DNA of 64,000 nt from Prevotellaceae bacterium (GCA_028726625.1 JAQYPT010000092.1:28129-92128), one strand, 5' to 3'. Shown: positions 25,752 through 34,410, counted from the first letter of the stretch. Notes: generated by a model from the letters alone, not told the origin. A program made the numbers and translations.

Positions 25752-26204
25752 TTATACCAAGTCTACCTCAAAATTGGTGGCCTGAATTTGCATGTCCAGC
25801 TTGCGCAACTCCTGTGAAAAGTGGTCAATCTGCTTGTTTAGTGCCTTGATGTCGATTGTTGAAACGTATTTAATCTCGGTACGCGAATAGCGGTCTTGAG
25901 TCTGAGTTGCAGCGTTAAAAGCCTCTCTGAGAATGCCAATGCGCTTGGTCAGCATGTCGCGTTCGGCCATCATGGCGGTCAGGGTGCGTCCATTGCGCTC
26001 TGTCTTCAGGTTGGTGATGTTGATTTTCAGAATCAGTTCCTCGAGCTGTTTCAAGCATTCGTCCAACACTTTGAGCAGCTCTTCCGGCTGCTCGGCAGGC
26101 TCGTCGCCCTCCTGGATTTTCACGTTTTGCGTCAGTCGACTGCTCAATTGATCAATCTTCTTCTGCAAATCTTTTCTCAAACTTAATGCTTCTGCCAGTT
26201 TCAT
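25752..26204 (-). CDS. DIP1984 family protein
   Basis: The 150-residue, highly helical protein is almost all coiled coil: heptad-like Leu/Ile spacing in MKLAEALSLRKDLQKKIDQL and later KALNKQIDHFSQELRKLDMQ. It matches the DIP1984 family (conserved hypothetical, formerly grouped with septicolysin-like proteins); NGRTLTAMMAERDML and the final TNFEVDLV are typical. No enzymatic residues are evident. It follows the NUDIX gene by 26 bp on the same strand and is probably co-transcribed. Confidence 0.8.
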   Translation of the reverse strand: MKLAEALSLRKDLQKKIDQLSSRLTQNVKIQEGDEPAEQPEELLKVLDECLKQLEELILKINITNLKTERNGRTLTAMMAERDMLTKRIGILREAFNAATQTQDRYSRTEIKYVSTIDIKALNKQIDHFSQELRKLDMQIQATNFEVDLV

Positions 26205-26230
26205 GATGATATATTTTTATTGATTTTTGT

Positions 26231-26794
26231 TCATTTGTTTGGTTTCTTGCCTACGTTTGTCCATCCCATTTCGCTGGCTCTTTCCAGGAAAATGCGCAAA
26301 CCTTGGCGGATAGAACGCAGTCCGAACTGCTCGGTTCGAATCTCATTTAGTGGCAACCACAAGGCTGCATCGGCGTCGTCACCAGCTTTCAGAGTAGACG
26401 TGTCGCTCACTTCGCAACGGAAAAAAATGTCGAGCGTAGGGATATCCAGTCCGCTGTAGCGGTACTTGTTGGGCAGACTGAACACATATTCCGCGCGGTC
26501 TACCTGCAAATTTGTTTCCTCTTTCACCTCCCTGATGATGCCTTCTTCGCCCGTTTCGTTTGCATCGGTAAATCCACCGGGAAGGTCCAGCGTTCCTTTT
26601 CCGGGCTCTTTTCCTCGCTTCTCAACCAACAATTCGCCACGCTCGTTGAGAATGAAGGCCACGTTGGCGGCGCTTGGGTTCATGAAATACACGAAGTTGC
26701 AGTTCTCACATCGTTTGCTTTTCTCGTTATTTTCCACGAAGTGTTGGCTTCCACACACTGGGCAGAACTTGAATTTTTCCAATAAATGTATCAT
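26231..26794 (-). CDS. NUDIX hydrolase with N-terminal zinc ribbon
   Basis: The 187-residue protein opens with a zinc ribbon (FCPVCGSQHF ... RCENCNFVYF, residues 11-42; four Cys). The NUDIX domain follows, with the box GGFTDANETGEEGIIREVKE, extended by EETNL (residues about 75-100), carrying the metal-binding Glu residues. Such enzymes cleave nucleoside diphosphates linked to another group, for example NADH or ADP-ribose; the zinc ribbon recalls NudC-like enzymes, but the substrate is not determined. It is divergent from the nucleoside-recognition gene and first gene of a pair with the DIP1984-family gene. Confidence 0.88.
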   Translation of the reverse strand: MIHLLEKFKFCPVCGSQHFVENNEKSKRCENCNFVYFMNPSAANVAFILNERGELLVEKRGKEPGKGTLDLPGGFTDANETGEEGIIREVKEETNLQVDRAEYVFSLPNKYRYSGLDIPTLDIFFRCEVSDTSTLKAGDDADAALWLPLNEIRTEQFGLRSIRQGLRIFLERASEMGWTNVGKKPNK

Positions 26795-26964
26795 AGTTAG
26801 TCATTCTTATCTTGTTGGACACTATCCAAATACAAATTTAGACAGAATATTTGAATTAGAAGTCTGTTTTGATGAAAATCGAGAAAGGACGTTGATTTGC
26901 CCCCGCATATTGTGCATTGCAGGTAAAAAACATCCGTTTACTTGGGTGAACCGCCATTTTTATA

Positions 26965-26972
26965 TAATTTTG
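26965..26972 (+). promoter_or_regulatory. Promoter -7 element abutting the start codon
   Basis: TAATTTTG ends 6 nt before the ATG at 26979. With normal Bacteroidota spacing the transcript would start at or next to the A of the ATG, so this gene may be leaderless. Confidence 0.55.
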
Positions 26973-26978
26973 CACCAA

Positions 26979-28211
26979 ATGGTATTGAACTATATTTGGG
27001 TTTCATTTTTCATCCTTGCCTTTGTCATCGCTTTGGCGAGAATGGTTTTCATGGGTGACATGGAGGTGTTTCCGGCCATGATGAATTCCACGTTTGACTC
27101 GTCCAAGACGGCTTTCGAGATTTCGTTGGGACTGACGGGCGTGCTTTCCTTATGGCTCGGCATCATGAAGATAGGCGAGCGAGGAGGCGTCATCAACGTC
27201 TTGGCACGCATGCTTTCACCCGTTTTCTCTAAATTGTTTCCCGACATACCGAAGGGACATCCCGTCACGGGGAGCATCTTTATGAACATGGCGGCCAACA
27301 TGTTAGGGCTTGACAATGCCGCCACGCCGTTAGGATTGAAGGCCATGGAACAGCTACAGGAGCTGAACACCAGGAAGGATACCGCCACCAATCCGATGAT
27401 TATGTTCCTGGTTCTCAACACTTCGGGACTGACTTTGATACCCGTGAGCATCATGGTGTACCGCTCACAGCTGGGAGCTGCGCAGCCCACCGACATCTTC
27501 ATCCCCATTCTGCTGGCTACTTTTTTCTCTACCTTGGCAGGTCTTATCATCACATCTATCTATCAGAAGATCAACCTGCTCAACAAGGTGATGGTGCTCA
27601 CTCTTGGTGGGATGGCGGTCATTGTGGCGCTCATCATCTGGGGATTCGGGCAGATGAGCAAGGACACGATGAACGTGGTGAGCACCAGCGTGGCCAACAT
27701 CTTGCTCATGACCATCATCGTGCTGTTCATCTTCGCTGGTTTGCGCAAGAAAGTGAATGTCTACGACGCCTTTATCGAAGGGGCGAAAGACGGGTTTACC
27801 ACGGCTGTGCGCATCATACCTTATTTAGTAGCCATCCTCGTGGGCATCGGTGTGTTCCGTGCATCGGGGGCCATGGACATGTTGGTCGACGGCATTGGAT
27901 GGTGTGTGTCGGCAGTAGGAGGCGACAGTCAGTTTGTGGGTGCCTTGCCAACCGCCCTCATGAAGCCGCTCTCGGGCAGTGGCGCGCGCGGCATGATGGT
28001 CGACGCGATGACCACGTATGGTGCCGATTCGTTCGTTGGTCGCTTGAGTTGCATCTTCCAAGGCTCCACCGACACCACCTTTTATATATTGGCTGTCTAC
28101 TTCGGCAGTGTCAACATCCGTTACACACGTCATGCCGTGGCGTGCGGATTGCTGGCCGATTTGGCGGGTGTTGTGGCGGCAATAGCCATCGCGTACATGT
28201 TTTTTGGATAG
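26979..28211 (+). CDS. Nucleoside recognition (Gate) domain membrane protein, SpmA-SpmB-like fusion
   Basis: The 410-residue inner-membrane protein has two Gate (nucleoside recognition) domains corresponding to the spore maturation proteins SpmA and SpmB joined in one chain. The SpmA part shows GLTGVLSLWLGIMKIGERGG and MAANMLGLDNAATPLGLKAM. The SpmB part shows LVAILVGIGVFRASGAMDML, ALMKPLSGSGARGMM and STDTTFYILAVYFGSV. Around ten membrane segments are visible. Bacteroidota do not sporulate; the homologues are thought to be transporters of unknown substrate. The ATG at 26979 (MVLNYIWVSF) is chosen because the promoter element ends 6 bp upstream; the in-frame codons before it are antisense to the NUDIX gene. 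Confidence 0.87.
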   Translation: MVLNYIWVSFFILAFVIALARMVFMGDMEVFPAMMNSTFDSSKTAFEISLGLTGVLSLWLGIMKIGERGGVINVLARMLSPVFSKLFPDIPKGHPVTGSIFMNMAANMLGLDNAATPLGLKAMEQLQELNTRKDTATNPMIMFLVLNTSGLTLIPVSIMVYRSQLGAAQPTDIFIPILLATFFSTLAGLIITSIYQKINLLNKVMVLTLGGMAVIVALIIWGFGQMSKDTMNVVSTSVANILLMTIIVLFIFAGLRKKVNVYDAFIEGAKDGFTTAVRIIPYLVAILVGIGVFRASGAMDMLVDGIGWCVSAVGGDSQFVGALPTALMKPLSGSGARGMMVDAMTTYGADSFVGRLSCIFQGSTDTTFYILAVYFGSVNIRYTRHAVACGLLADLAGVVAAIAIAYMFFG

Positions 28212-28361
28212 GAGCCTCTCCCCCTGCCCCTCCCCGAAAGGGAGGGGAGTGGTTAGCTGTATTGTGTTGTATTATGTAATGGGACTATCAATTTGTGAGC
28301 TTGTCAATTAATCCAACTATCTATTCCCCTCCCTTTTGGGGAGGGGTTAAGGGGTGGGGCT
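28212..28361. repeat. Inverted pair of REP-like palindromes (copies B and C)
   Basis: Copy B has a CCCCTCCC/GGGAGGGG stem at 28227-28234/28240-28247, preceded by GAGCCTCTCCCCCTG. Copy C at 28326-28361 has the same stem, followed by TTAAGGGGTGGGGC. The tails point outward, so the two copies form an inverted pair like a bacterial BIME. They fill the gap between the Gate-domain gene and the flippase gene. Confidence 0.75.
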
Positions 28362-28389
28362 TTAATTTGTAAACTATATTATCTCAACT

Positions 28390-29883
28390 ATGTCGAATCT
28401 AAAGTCATTGGTTAAGGATACAGCCATTTATGGACTGAGCAGCATTGTCGGTCGTTTTCTCAACTACCTGCTCACTCCCCTGTACACCATCAAGCTGGCA
28501 TCGGCCAGCGGCGAGTATGGCATCATGACCAACATGTATGCCGTGACGGCTCTGATACTCGTGATATTGACATTCGGATTGGAAACTACCTTTTTCCGTT
28601 TTGCCAACAAGTCGGGCGAAGACCCGCGCAAGGTCTATTCCACCACGCTGATTGCCGTTGGCTCTGGCGCGCTGAGTTTCTTCCTGTTGGTGCTGATGTT
28701 CTTGTCGCCAATTGCCTCGTTCATGGGCTATGCCGACAATCCATCGTATATTTGGGTCATGGCACTCACGGTGGCTATCGATTCGTTCCTGTGCATTCCG
28801 TTCGATTACCTGCGTTTTAAGAACCGCCCTATCAAGTTTGCATCTCTCAAAGTATTCATTATTGTTCTGAATATTTCGCTCAACTTGGTTTATTATCTCT
28901 TGCTGCCCGCACTCTATGAGCGTCATCCAGAGGCGGTGGGAATGGTCTACAGTCCATCTGTTGGCGTGGGCTATGCGTTCTACATCAACCTGGCTTGCTC
29001 GGCGCTCACTGTTCCTTTGTTGTGGAAAGAGCTGACTTGCGTGAGCTATGTCTTCGACAAGAAGCTGATGAGGCGCATGCTCTCGTACAGTTGGCCCATC
29101 CTTGTGCTGGGATTGGCGGGCATCCTGAACCAGACAGCCGACAAGATATTGTTTCCACATATTTATCAAGGAGCCGACAGTTTGGCCCAACTTGGCATCT
29201 ATGGGGCCGCCAGTAAGATAGCTATGATTATGGCTATGATTACACAAGCCTTTCGCTTTGCCTACGAACCCTTTGTCTTTGGCAAAGCAGAGGAACGCGA
29301 CAATCGCGAAACCTACGCCAAAGCCATGAAATATTTCATCATTTTCACCTTGCTGGCCTTCCTTGTTGTGGTGGGCTATATGGACATCTTGCGCTATCTC
29401 ATCGGTAAGGATTACTGGGAAGGGCTGCGTGTGGTGCCCATCGTCATGGCCGCCGAAATCATGATGGGCGTTTATTTCAACCTCTCATTCTGGTACAAAC
29501 TCATCGACAAGACCATCTGGGGAGCGTATTTCTCGGGCATTGGTTGCGCCGTACTCATTGCCATCAACGTCATCTTTGTGCCCCGTTACGGCTACATAGC
29601 CTGCGCATGGGCTGGCTTTGCGGGCTACGGCGTGGCTATGATTCTGTCGTATATTGTCGGACAGAAGATGTATCCCATCCGCTATCCCATGCGCAACATC
29701 CTCACCTATGTGGCGTTGGCAGGGGCCTGCTTCTTTGTTATGACAATCTTTAATGATGTACTTACCACAGCAGGTGCGCTGGCTGTCAACACACTGCTCA
29801 TTGCGTTGTTTGTGGCTTACATCATCAAGTTTGACTTCCCATTGCGCCAATTGCCCATCATAGGCAAATATTTCAGAAAATAA
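28390..29883 (+). CDS. Polysaccharide flippase, Wzx/MATE-like (MOP superfamily)
   Basis: The 497-residue membrane protein has about 12-14 hydrophobic segments and the start KDTAIYGLSSIVGRFLNYLL, typical of oligosaccharide flippases (polysaccharide_synt family). It would flip undecaprenyl-linked glycan units to the periplasmic side. There are no glycosyltransferase genes nearby, so the glycan is unknown. The DPP7 gene starts 15 bp downstream, so the two may share a transcript. Confidence 0.9.
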   Translation: MSNLKSLVKDTAIYGLSSIVGRFLNYLLTPLYTIKLASASGEYGIMTNMYAVTALILVILTFGLETTFFRFANKSGEDPRKVYSTTLIAVGSGALSFFLLVLMFLSPIASFMGYADNPSYIWVMALTVAIDSFLCIPFDYLRFKNRPIKFASLKVFIIVLNISLNLVYYLLLPALYERHPEAVGMVYSPSVGVGYAFYINLACSALTVPLLWKELTCVSYVFDKKLMRRMLSYSWPILVLGLAGILNQTADKILFPHIYQGADSLAQLGIYGAASKIAMIMAMITQAFRFAYEPFVFGKAEERDNRETYAKAMKYFIIFTLLAFLVVVGYMDILRYLIGKDYWEGLRVVPIVMAAEIMMGVYFNLSFWYKLIDKTIWGAYFSGIGCAVLIAINVIFVPRYGYIACAWAGFAGYGVAMILSYIVGQKMYPIRYPMRNILTYVALAGACFFVMTIFNDVLTTAGALAVNTLLIALFVAYIIKFDFPLRQLPIIGKYFRK

Positions 29884-29898
29884 ATCAATCACAATAAT

Positions 29899-32010
29899 AT
29901 GAAAAAATCAGCATTACTCCTTGCTTGCCTGCTTGCTGTAGGCGTGGCAAGAGCCGACGAAGGCATGTGGACCTTGTACAACTTGCCGCAAGCTGTGTAT
30001 GAGCAGATGCAGGCACAAGGCTTCAAGGTTCCTTACAACGACTTGTACTATGGCGACCAGGCCATGAAGAACGCGGTGGTTAACTTCTCCGGTTATTGTA
30101 CCGGTGTGGTGGTCTCGCCCAACGGACTGGTGTTCACCAACCACCATTGTGGCTTCGAAGGCATCCGCAGTCACTCCACTGTGGAGCACGATTACATGAA
30201 AAATGGCTTTTATGCTAAAAGCTATGAGGAGGAACTTCCAAACAAAGACATGTTCGTGAGCTTCATGGTCGAGCAGAAAGACATTACCGACAGGCTGAGA
30301 AAGATGGACTTTGACAATCTTTCTACCGAGCGACAAGATGTGATACTCGACTCGCTACAGAACGCCATGAGCGACTCCATCAAGCGCATTGACAAGACAC
30401 TGCACATCGGGATTGACGCCTTCTACGAGGGCAACACCTACTATGCAACCACTTATCGACAGTTCAACGACCTGCGACTGGTGTTCGCCGTACCCAAGTC
30501 GATGGGCAAATTCGGCGGTGAAACCGATAACTGGATGTGGCCACGGCAAACCTGTGACTTCTCTGTGTTTCGCATCTATGCCGACAAGAAGACCAACGGA
30601 CCAGCTGAATATTCTAAGGATAATGTGCCTTATCGTCCCAAATATTGGGCACCTGTTAGTTTACAAGGATATAAAGATGGGGACTATTCTATGACGATTG
30701 GCTATCCTGGGTCGACCAGCCGCTACCTCTCGTCGTACGGTATTCGTGAGCGTAGGGATGCACTCAATGCTCCCCGTGCGCAAGTGCGCGGCGTGAAACA
30801 AACCATCATGACCCGACACATGCGGGCAGACGATGGCGTACGCATCAAGTATGATTCGAAGTTTGCGCAGAGTTCCAATTACTGGAAGAACTCCATCGGC
30901 ATGAACAAGTGCATCGACTCCATTGGCATTATCCAGCAGAAGCAGCAGTACGAGCAGAAAATACGCCAATGGCAACAGCAAACGGGGTACCTGAAGGGCA
31001 AGCTCGACTTTGACACCATGGCCCGACTCTACAACCAACGCCTCAATATCATGAAGGCTTATATGTTCTTCCGTGAGACATTCGGCCGCACCAACGAGTT
31101 CACTACCCGTGCCATGCAGCTGAACAATAAGGAAATACTCGGCCCCAAAAACAACCCGAAGAAGCAGTACATCCTCTTCAAGGACAACAGTGACGAGTGG
31201 GATGAGGCACTGGATAAGGAGGTAATGGCTGCGCTGCTCAAGAACTATAAAGACAAGGTGCCGGCCAAATATCTACCTAAATTCTACCAAACCATCACTA
31301 CCAAGTTTGGCGGTGACTACACCCGCTATGTCAATGAGCTGTACAAAAAGTCGTTCTTGATGAAGAGTGGCAAGCGAATCTACGCCAACAAGAAAAGCTA
31401 TCAGCGTGACCCAGGCGTCCTATATAGCCTTGATTTGCTGGAGACCATGGGTGAATTTACAGCCGATTTGTCGGCATTCGAGGACAGTATCAAGCTCCAA
31501 GAGAAATATCTGTGTGCTGCCAAGCTGCGCATGGAGGAAGACATGCCCCATTATTCGGATGCCAACTTCACCATGCGGTTGAGTTATGGACAGGTTGGAG
31601 GCTTCCTGCTGGGCGGTAAACCTTCGGGCTATTACACCACGGCAGAAAGCATTGTGGAGAAAATGAACCAGGCTGATAAGGTGTACGAGTATCAGGCAGA
31701 ACCCGTGATGAAAGAGATTCTCAGCGCCAAGGACTTCGGTCCATACCAGGACAAGCACACGGGTAAGATGCAACTTTGCTTCCTCACCAACAACGACATC
31801 ACCGGTGGTAACAGCGGAAGTCCAATGTTCGACGGGCAAGGACGGCTCATCGGACTGGCTTTCGACGGCAACTGGGACAGTCTTTCGAGCGACATCAACT
31901 TCGATTCCCGCCTGGCTCGCTGCATTGGAGTGGACATCCGTTATGTGCTGTTGATGATGGATCGCTGGGGACACGCTGACCGTTTGCTCAAAGAAATCAA
32001 CGCCCAGTAA
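29899..32010 (+). CDS. S46 family dipeptidyl-peptidase, DPP7-type
   Basis: The exported 703-residue serine peptidase releases dipeptides from the N-terminus of peptides and feeds amino-acid catabolism. The signal peptide is LLLACLLAVGVARA. The catalytic His lies in TNHHCGFEGI near residue 90, the Asp in the region near 225, and the Ser in ITGGNSGSPMFDGQGRLIGL near 645. The S1-pocket stretch is AFDGNWD: Gly at the position that is Arg in DPP11 indicates DPP7-like preference for hydrophobic P1 residues rather than Asp/Glu. The C-terminus VDIRYVLLMMDRWGHADRLL is family-typical. The length is normal. Confidence 0.93.
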   Translation: MKKSALLLACLLAVGVARADEGMWTLYNLPQAVYEQMQAQGFKVPYNDLYYGDQAMKNAVVNFSGYCTGVVVSPNGLVFTNHHCGFEGIRSHSTVEHDYMKNGFYAKSYEEELPNKDMFVSFMVEQKDITDRLRKMDFDNLSTERQDVILDSLQNAMSDSIKRIDKTLHIGIDAFYEGNTYYATTYRQFNDLRLVFAVPKSMGKFGGETDNWMWPRQTCDFSVFRIYADKKTNGPAEYSKDNVPYRPKYWAPVSLQGYKDGDYSMTIGYPGSTSRYLSSYGIRERRDALNAPRAQVRGVKQTIMTRHMRADDGVRIKYDSKFAQSSNYWKNSIGMNKCIDSIGIIQQKQQYEQKIRQWQQQTGYLKGKLDFDTMARLYNQRLNIMKAYMFFRETFGRTNEFTTRAMQLNNKEILGPKNNPKKQYILFKDNSDEWDEALDKEVMAALLKNYKDKVPAKYLPKFYQTITTKFGGDYTRYVNELYKKSFLMKSGKRIYANKKSYQRDPGVLYSLDLLETMGEFTADLSAFEDSIKLQEKYLCAAKLRMEEDMPHYSDANFTMRLSYGQVGGFLLGGKPSGYYTTAESIVEKMNQADKVYEYQAEPVMKEILSAKDFGPYQDKHTGKMQLCFLTNNDITGGNSGSPMFDGQGRLIGLAFDGNWDSLSSDINFDSRLARCIGVDIRYVLLMMDRWGHADRLLKEINAQ

Positions 32011-32219
32011 AGTCATGCTTACACGATAGCTTGTATTTCCATGCTCCATCAAGAACGATTTGACAATCCTTTATTTTCCAATAAACGATTCATCATCCTA
32101 AAAAAAGTGCTCAATATTTGTAACACAATCTGCATTTTCTACGTCTGATGAAATAGAACACCACCATGATGGCGTGTTTTTGAAGTAACACAACATAATC
32201 CATTAAAAATTAAATACGT

Positions 32220-32699
32220 ATGAAAAAAGTGATGATGATTGCAGCATTGGCATTCATGACCATGACTGTTCAGGCCCAAATGTCGGTAGACCGTTTGATG
32301 AGGAAGTACAAACATTCGCCCAAGGCGGAATATGTTCATGTGCCAAAAATAATGATGACGCTGGCCAAGGCAATAAAGACCGGCGATGCCGACGACTATA
32401 CGAAGTATCTCAAGCACATCGACAGCATCAAAGTATTGGACATGGAGGATTGCTCAAACGCTGTTAAACAACAGTTTTTCAAGGATGTTACGCAACTGAA
32501 AACAGCAGGGTATGAGGAGCTGATGATAGCAAAGGAAGCAGATGAGCAAACCGTGATCTTGGCGAAGAGAAACAAAACGGGAATTAAAGAACTTGTCATT
32601 GTCGACTCGGATAATGACGATGCCGCATTAATCCAAATCTTGGGAAACATCAAGAATTCAGAGATACAAAAGATAGTCGCTGACAAAAAGAAAAAATAG
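32220..32699 (+). CDS. DUF4252 exported protein (1)
   Basis: The 159-residue protein has a signal peptide (MMIAALAFMTMTVQA) and the DUF4252 pattern: a short YVHVPKIMMTLAK-like segment, then alternating strands and helices ending ELVIVDSDNDDAALIQILGN. Its function is unknown. It lies 34 bp upstream of a sigma factor gene, and a second DUF4252 gene lies downstream of the anti-sigma-like gene, so the four form one cassette. Confidence 0.82.
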   Translation: MKKVMMIAALAFMTMTVQAQMSVDRLMRKYKHSPKAEYVHVPKIMMTLAKAIKTGDADDYTKYLKHIDSIKVLDMEDCSNAVKQQFFKDVTQLKTAGYEELMIAKEADEQTVILAKRNKTGIKELVIVDSDNDDAALIQILGNIKNSEIQKIVADKKKK

Positions 32700-32733
32700 G
32701 TAGCTCTCCAACCCACTCAACCTTACCAGCTGT

Positions 32734-33246
32734 ATGGATGCCTCACAGTTTAAGCAGTGTGTCTTGCCATGTCATGAGAAAATGTACCGCATGGCATGGC
32801 GACTCACGGGCAATGCGCAGGCGGCCGAAGACCTGGTGCAGGAGGCTTTCCTAAAGCTGTGGATCAAGCGCGATGGACTGCAAATTACCGACTCGGCCGA
32901 GGCTTTCTGCGTCACCACGGTGAAGAACTTGTTCTATGAACAGGTGCGTAAGCGGCGTCCACTGACCACGAACCATACCCCAGAAGAGTTGCAAATACCC
33001 CACGATGACGATGCCGGCAGGGCGATAGAGCAGGCAGAAGACCGACAGATGGCGTGGAAACTTATCAGCGGTCTGCCCGAGCAACAGCGGCAAATCGTGA
33101 TGATGAGGGACATCGGCGAGATGGCGTATCGGGAGATAGAGCGGCAGACGGGCCTCACGGCGGTAAACATCAGGGTACTGTTGAGCCGCGCCCGCAAGCA
33201 GATGAGAGAACAACTAAAACAGATGAAAGACAATGGATACAGATAA
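32734..33246 (+). CDS. ECF-type RNA polymerase sigma factor
   Basis: The 170-residue sigma-70 factor has region 2 (MYRMAWRLTGNAQAAEDLVQ followed by EAFLKLW, residues about 13-50) and region 4 (LPEQQRQIVMMRDIGEMAYR, then VNIRVLLSRARKQMREQL, residues about 110-165). It directs polymerase to a small regulon, probably including its own cassette. The gene overlaps the next gene by 14 bp, indicating translational coupling. No anti-sigma of the classical FecR type is adjacent. Confidence 0.93.
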   Translation: MDASQFKQCVLPCHEKMYRMAWRLTGNAQAAEDLVQEAFLKLWIKRDGLQITDSAEAFCVTTVKNLFYEQVRKRRPLTTNHTPEELQIPHDDDAGRAIEQAEDRQMAWKLISGLPEQQRQIVMMRDIGEMAYREIERQTGLTAVNIRVLLSRARKQMREQLKQMKDNGYR

Positions 33247-33706
33247 AATCAGGCAACTTCTTGACCGTTACTATGACGGACAGACCAACGAGCGCGAGGA
33301 ACAAGAGCTGAAAGACTATTTCCTTCAGGATGACGTTCCGCCTCAGTGGGTGACCGACCAACAGCTGTTCCGGCAGTTGTATGGCGCGAATATGCCGGCC
33401 ATTGACGGTCTGGAGCAGCGGTTGTCGCGGCAGATTGACGGCTGGAACCGTGTGGAGAAGACGACTAGTCGGCGTTCCCGCACCGTCGGTCTGCGGTGGA
33501 TGGCCGGCATTGCGGCCTCCCTGTTGTTGCTTTTCACCATCGGCCTACTGGTCGACAGGCAGCAAAAACAGGCGCAATATGCCGTGCAGCAAGATACATT
33601 CGACGACCCGAGGGATGCGTATGCCGAAACACAGAAGGCCCTGATGATGTTTTCCAAGTCAATAAACAAAGGTTTAAATAAAGTAGAAAATGTTACACAA
33701 GAGTGA
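33233..33706 (+). CDS. Putative anti-sigma-like single-pass membrane protein
   Basis: The 157-residue protein has a short N-terminal helical cytosolic part (IRQLLDRYYDGQTNEREEQE) and one membrane segment (WMAGIAASLLLLFTIGLLV, residues about 89-107); the remaining C-terminus would be periplasmic. This layout and the overlap with the sigma factor gene suggest an anti-sigma or partner role; there is no recognised domain. It overlaps the next gene by 17 bp. Confidence 0.75.
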   Translation: MDTDKIRQLLDRYYDGQTNEREEQELKDYFLQDDVPPQWVTDQQLFRQLYGANMPAIDGLEQRLSRQIDGWNRVEKTTSRRSRTVGLRWMAGIAASLLLLFTIGLLVDRQQKQAQYAVQQDTFDDPRDAYAETQKALMMFSKSINKGLNKVENVTQE

Positions 33707-34172
33707 TTTGACCGCATGGCTGAGATCATTGTCCCTGGCCATTTGCCTCGTATTGGGGGGTGTGTCGCTGTCGGCACAGGACCGTCTGTTCAAGCAGTTT
33801 GAGAACACCAAGGGTGTGTCCACGGTGTACATCTCGCCCGCGATGTTCAAGCTGATGCCCAAACTCGACGTGGGCGACAAGGATTTGGCTAAGCTGGCCT
33901 CTCGGCTTACGCGCTTGCAAATCCTGCAATGCGAACGCCCATCGCTGATTCCTTCTATCAAGAAGCAGGCGCAGGCGTACTATGACAACAACCGCTATGA
34001 AGTGATTATGCGGGTGAAAGACGACGACGAGCGTACCACCATCTACCAGAAAGTGGTGGGTAAGGGCAACAATGAGTTTGTTCTTCTCAATGAGGAGAAA
34101 GACGAGCTGTCACTCATCCACCTCATTGGGAACATCACGTTGGAGGATATCAAAGACCTTTACGACAGATAG
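33690..34172 (+). CDS. DUF4252 exported protein (2)
   Basis: The 160-residue protein has a signal peptide (SLSLAICLVLGGVSLSAQ) and the DUF4252 fold: TVYISPAMFKLMPKLD near residue 45, YEVIMRVKDDDERTTIYQKV, and LSLIHLIGNITLEDIKDL at the end. It is only distantly like the DUF4252 protein at 32220. It is the last gene of the sigma cassette; a strong terminator follows 23 bp after the stop. Its role is unknown, possibly an envelope sensor or effector of the sigma system. Confidence 0.82.
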   Translation: MLHKSDLTAWLRSLSLAICLVLGGVSLSAQDRLFKQFENTKGVSTVYISPAMFKLMPKLDVGDKDLAKLASRLTRLQILQCERPSLIPSIKKQAQAYYDNNRYEVIMRVKDDDERTTIYQKVVGKGNNEFVLLNEEKDELSLIHLIGNITLEDIKDLYDR

Positions 34173-34195
34173 GTGAAGGATGTATCATACGGACG

Positions 34196-34233
34196 AAGGC
34201 TGGTTTGAATGGACAAACCAGCCTTCTTTTTTC
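34196..34233 (+). terminator. Intrinsic terminator of the sigma/DUF4252 cassette
   Basis: A perfect 13-bp stem GAAGGCTGGTTTG/CAAACCAGCCTTC with a 6-nt loop, followed by six T. Confidence 0.92.
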
Positions 34234-34300
34234 GATAGAGGGCGAGTATGGATTTCACAGCTTAACGCATGATTGTAACTTGCTGTCATCTACGGCTTTG

Positions 34301-34410
34301 CAAACTCATTGACTTTGGACATCAAACCCATTGACTTTGGACATCAAACCCATTGACTTTGACTGCCAAACCCATTGAGTTTGACGACTAAAGTCAATGA
34401 GTTTGAAAAC
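34301..34410. repeat. 22-bp-period tandem array (5 units)
   Basis: Units start at 34301, 34323, 34345, 34367 and 34389. The 17-bp cores are CAAACTCATTGACTTTG, CAAACCCATTGACTTTG (twice), CAAACCCATTGAGTTTG and TAAAGTCAATGAGTTTG. The last is the reverse complement of the first but for one base. The array sits between the convergent DUF4252 and alpha-galactosidase genes, outside both terminators. Confidence 0.92.

Noticed and set aside
25492..25785. 97-codon frame downstream of the 25.2-kb array
   Set aside because: It has no family features, and part of it is similar to another intergenic stretch and to the end of the DIP1984-family gene.
34301..34410. Reading the 22-bp arrays as CRISPR
   Set aside because: There are no unique spacers of 30 bp or more, no leader and no cas genes. 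The whole period is repeat plus 5 bases.
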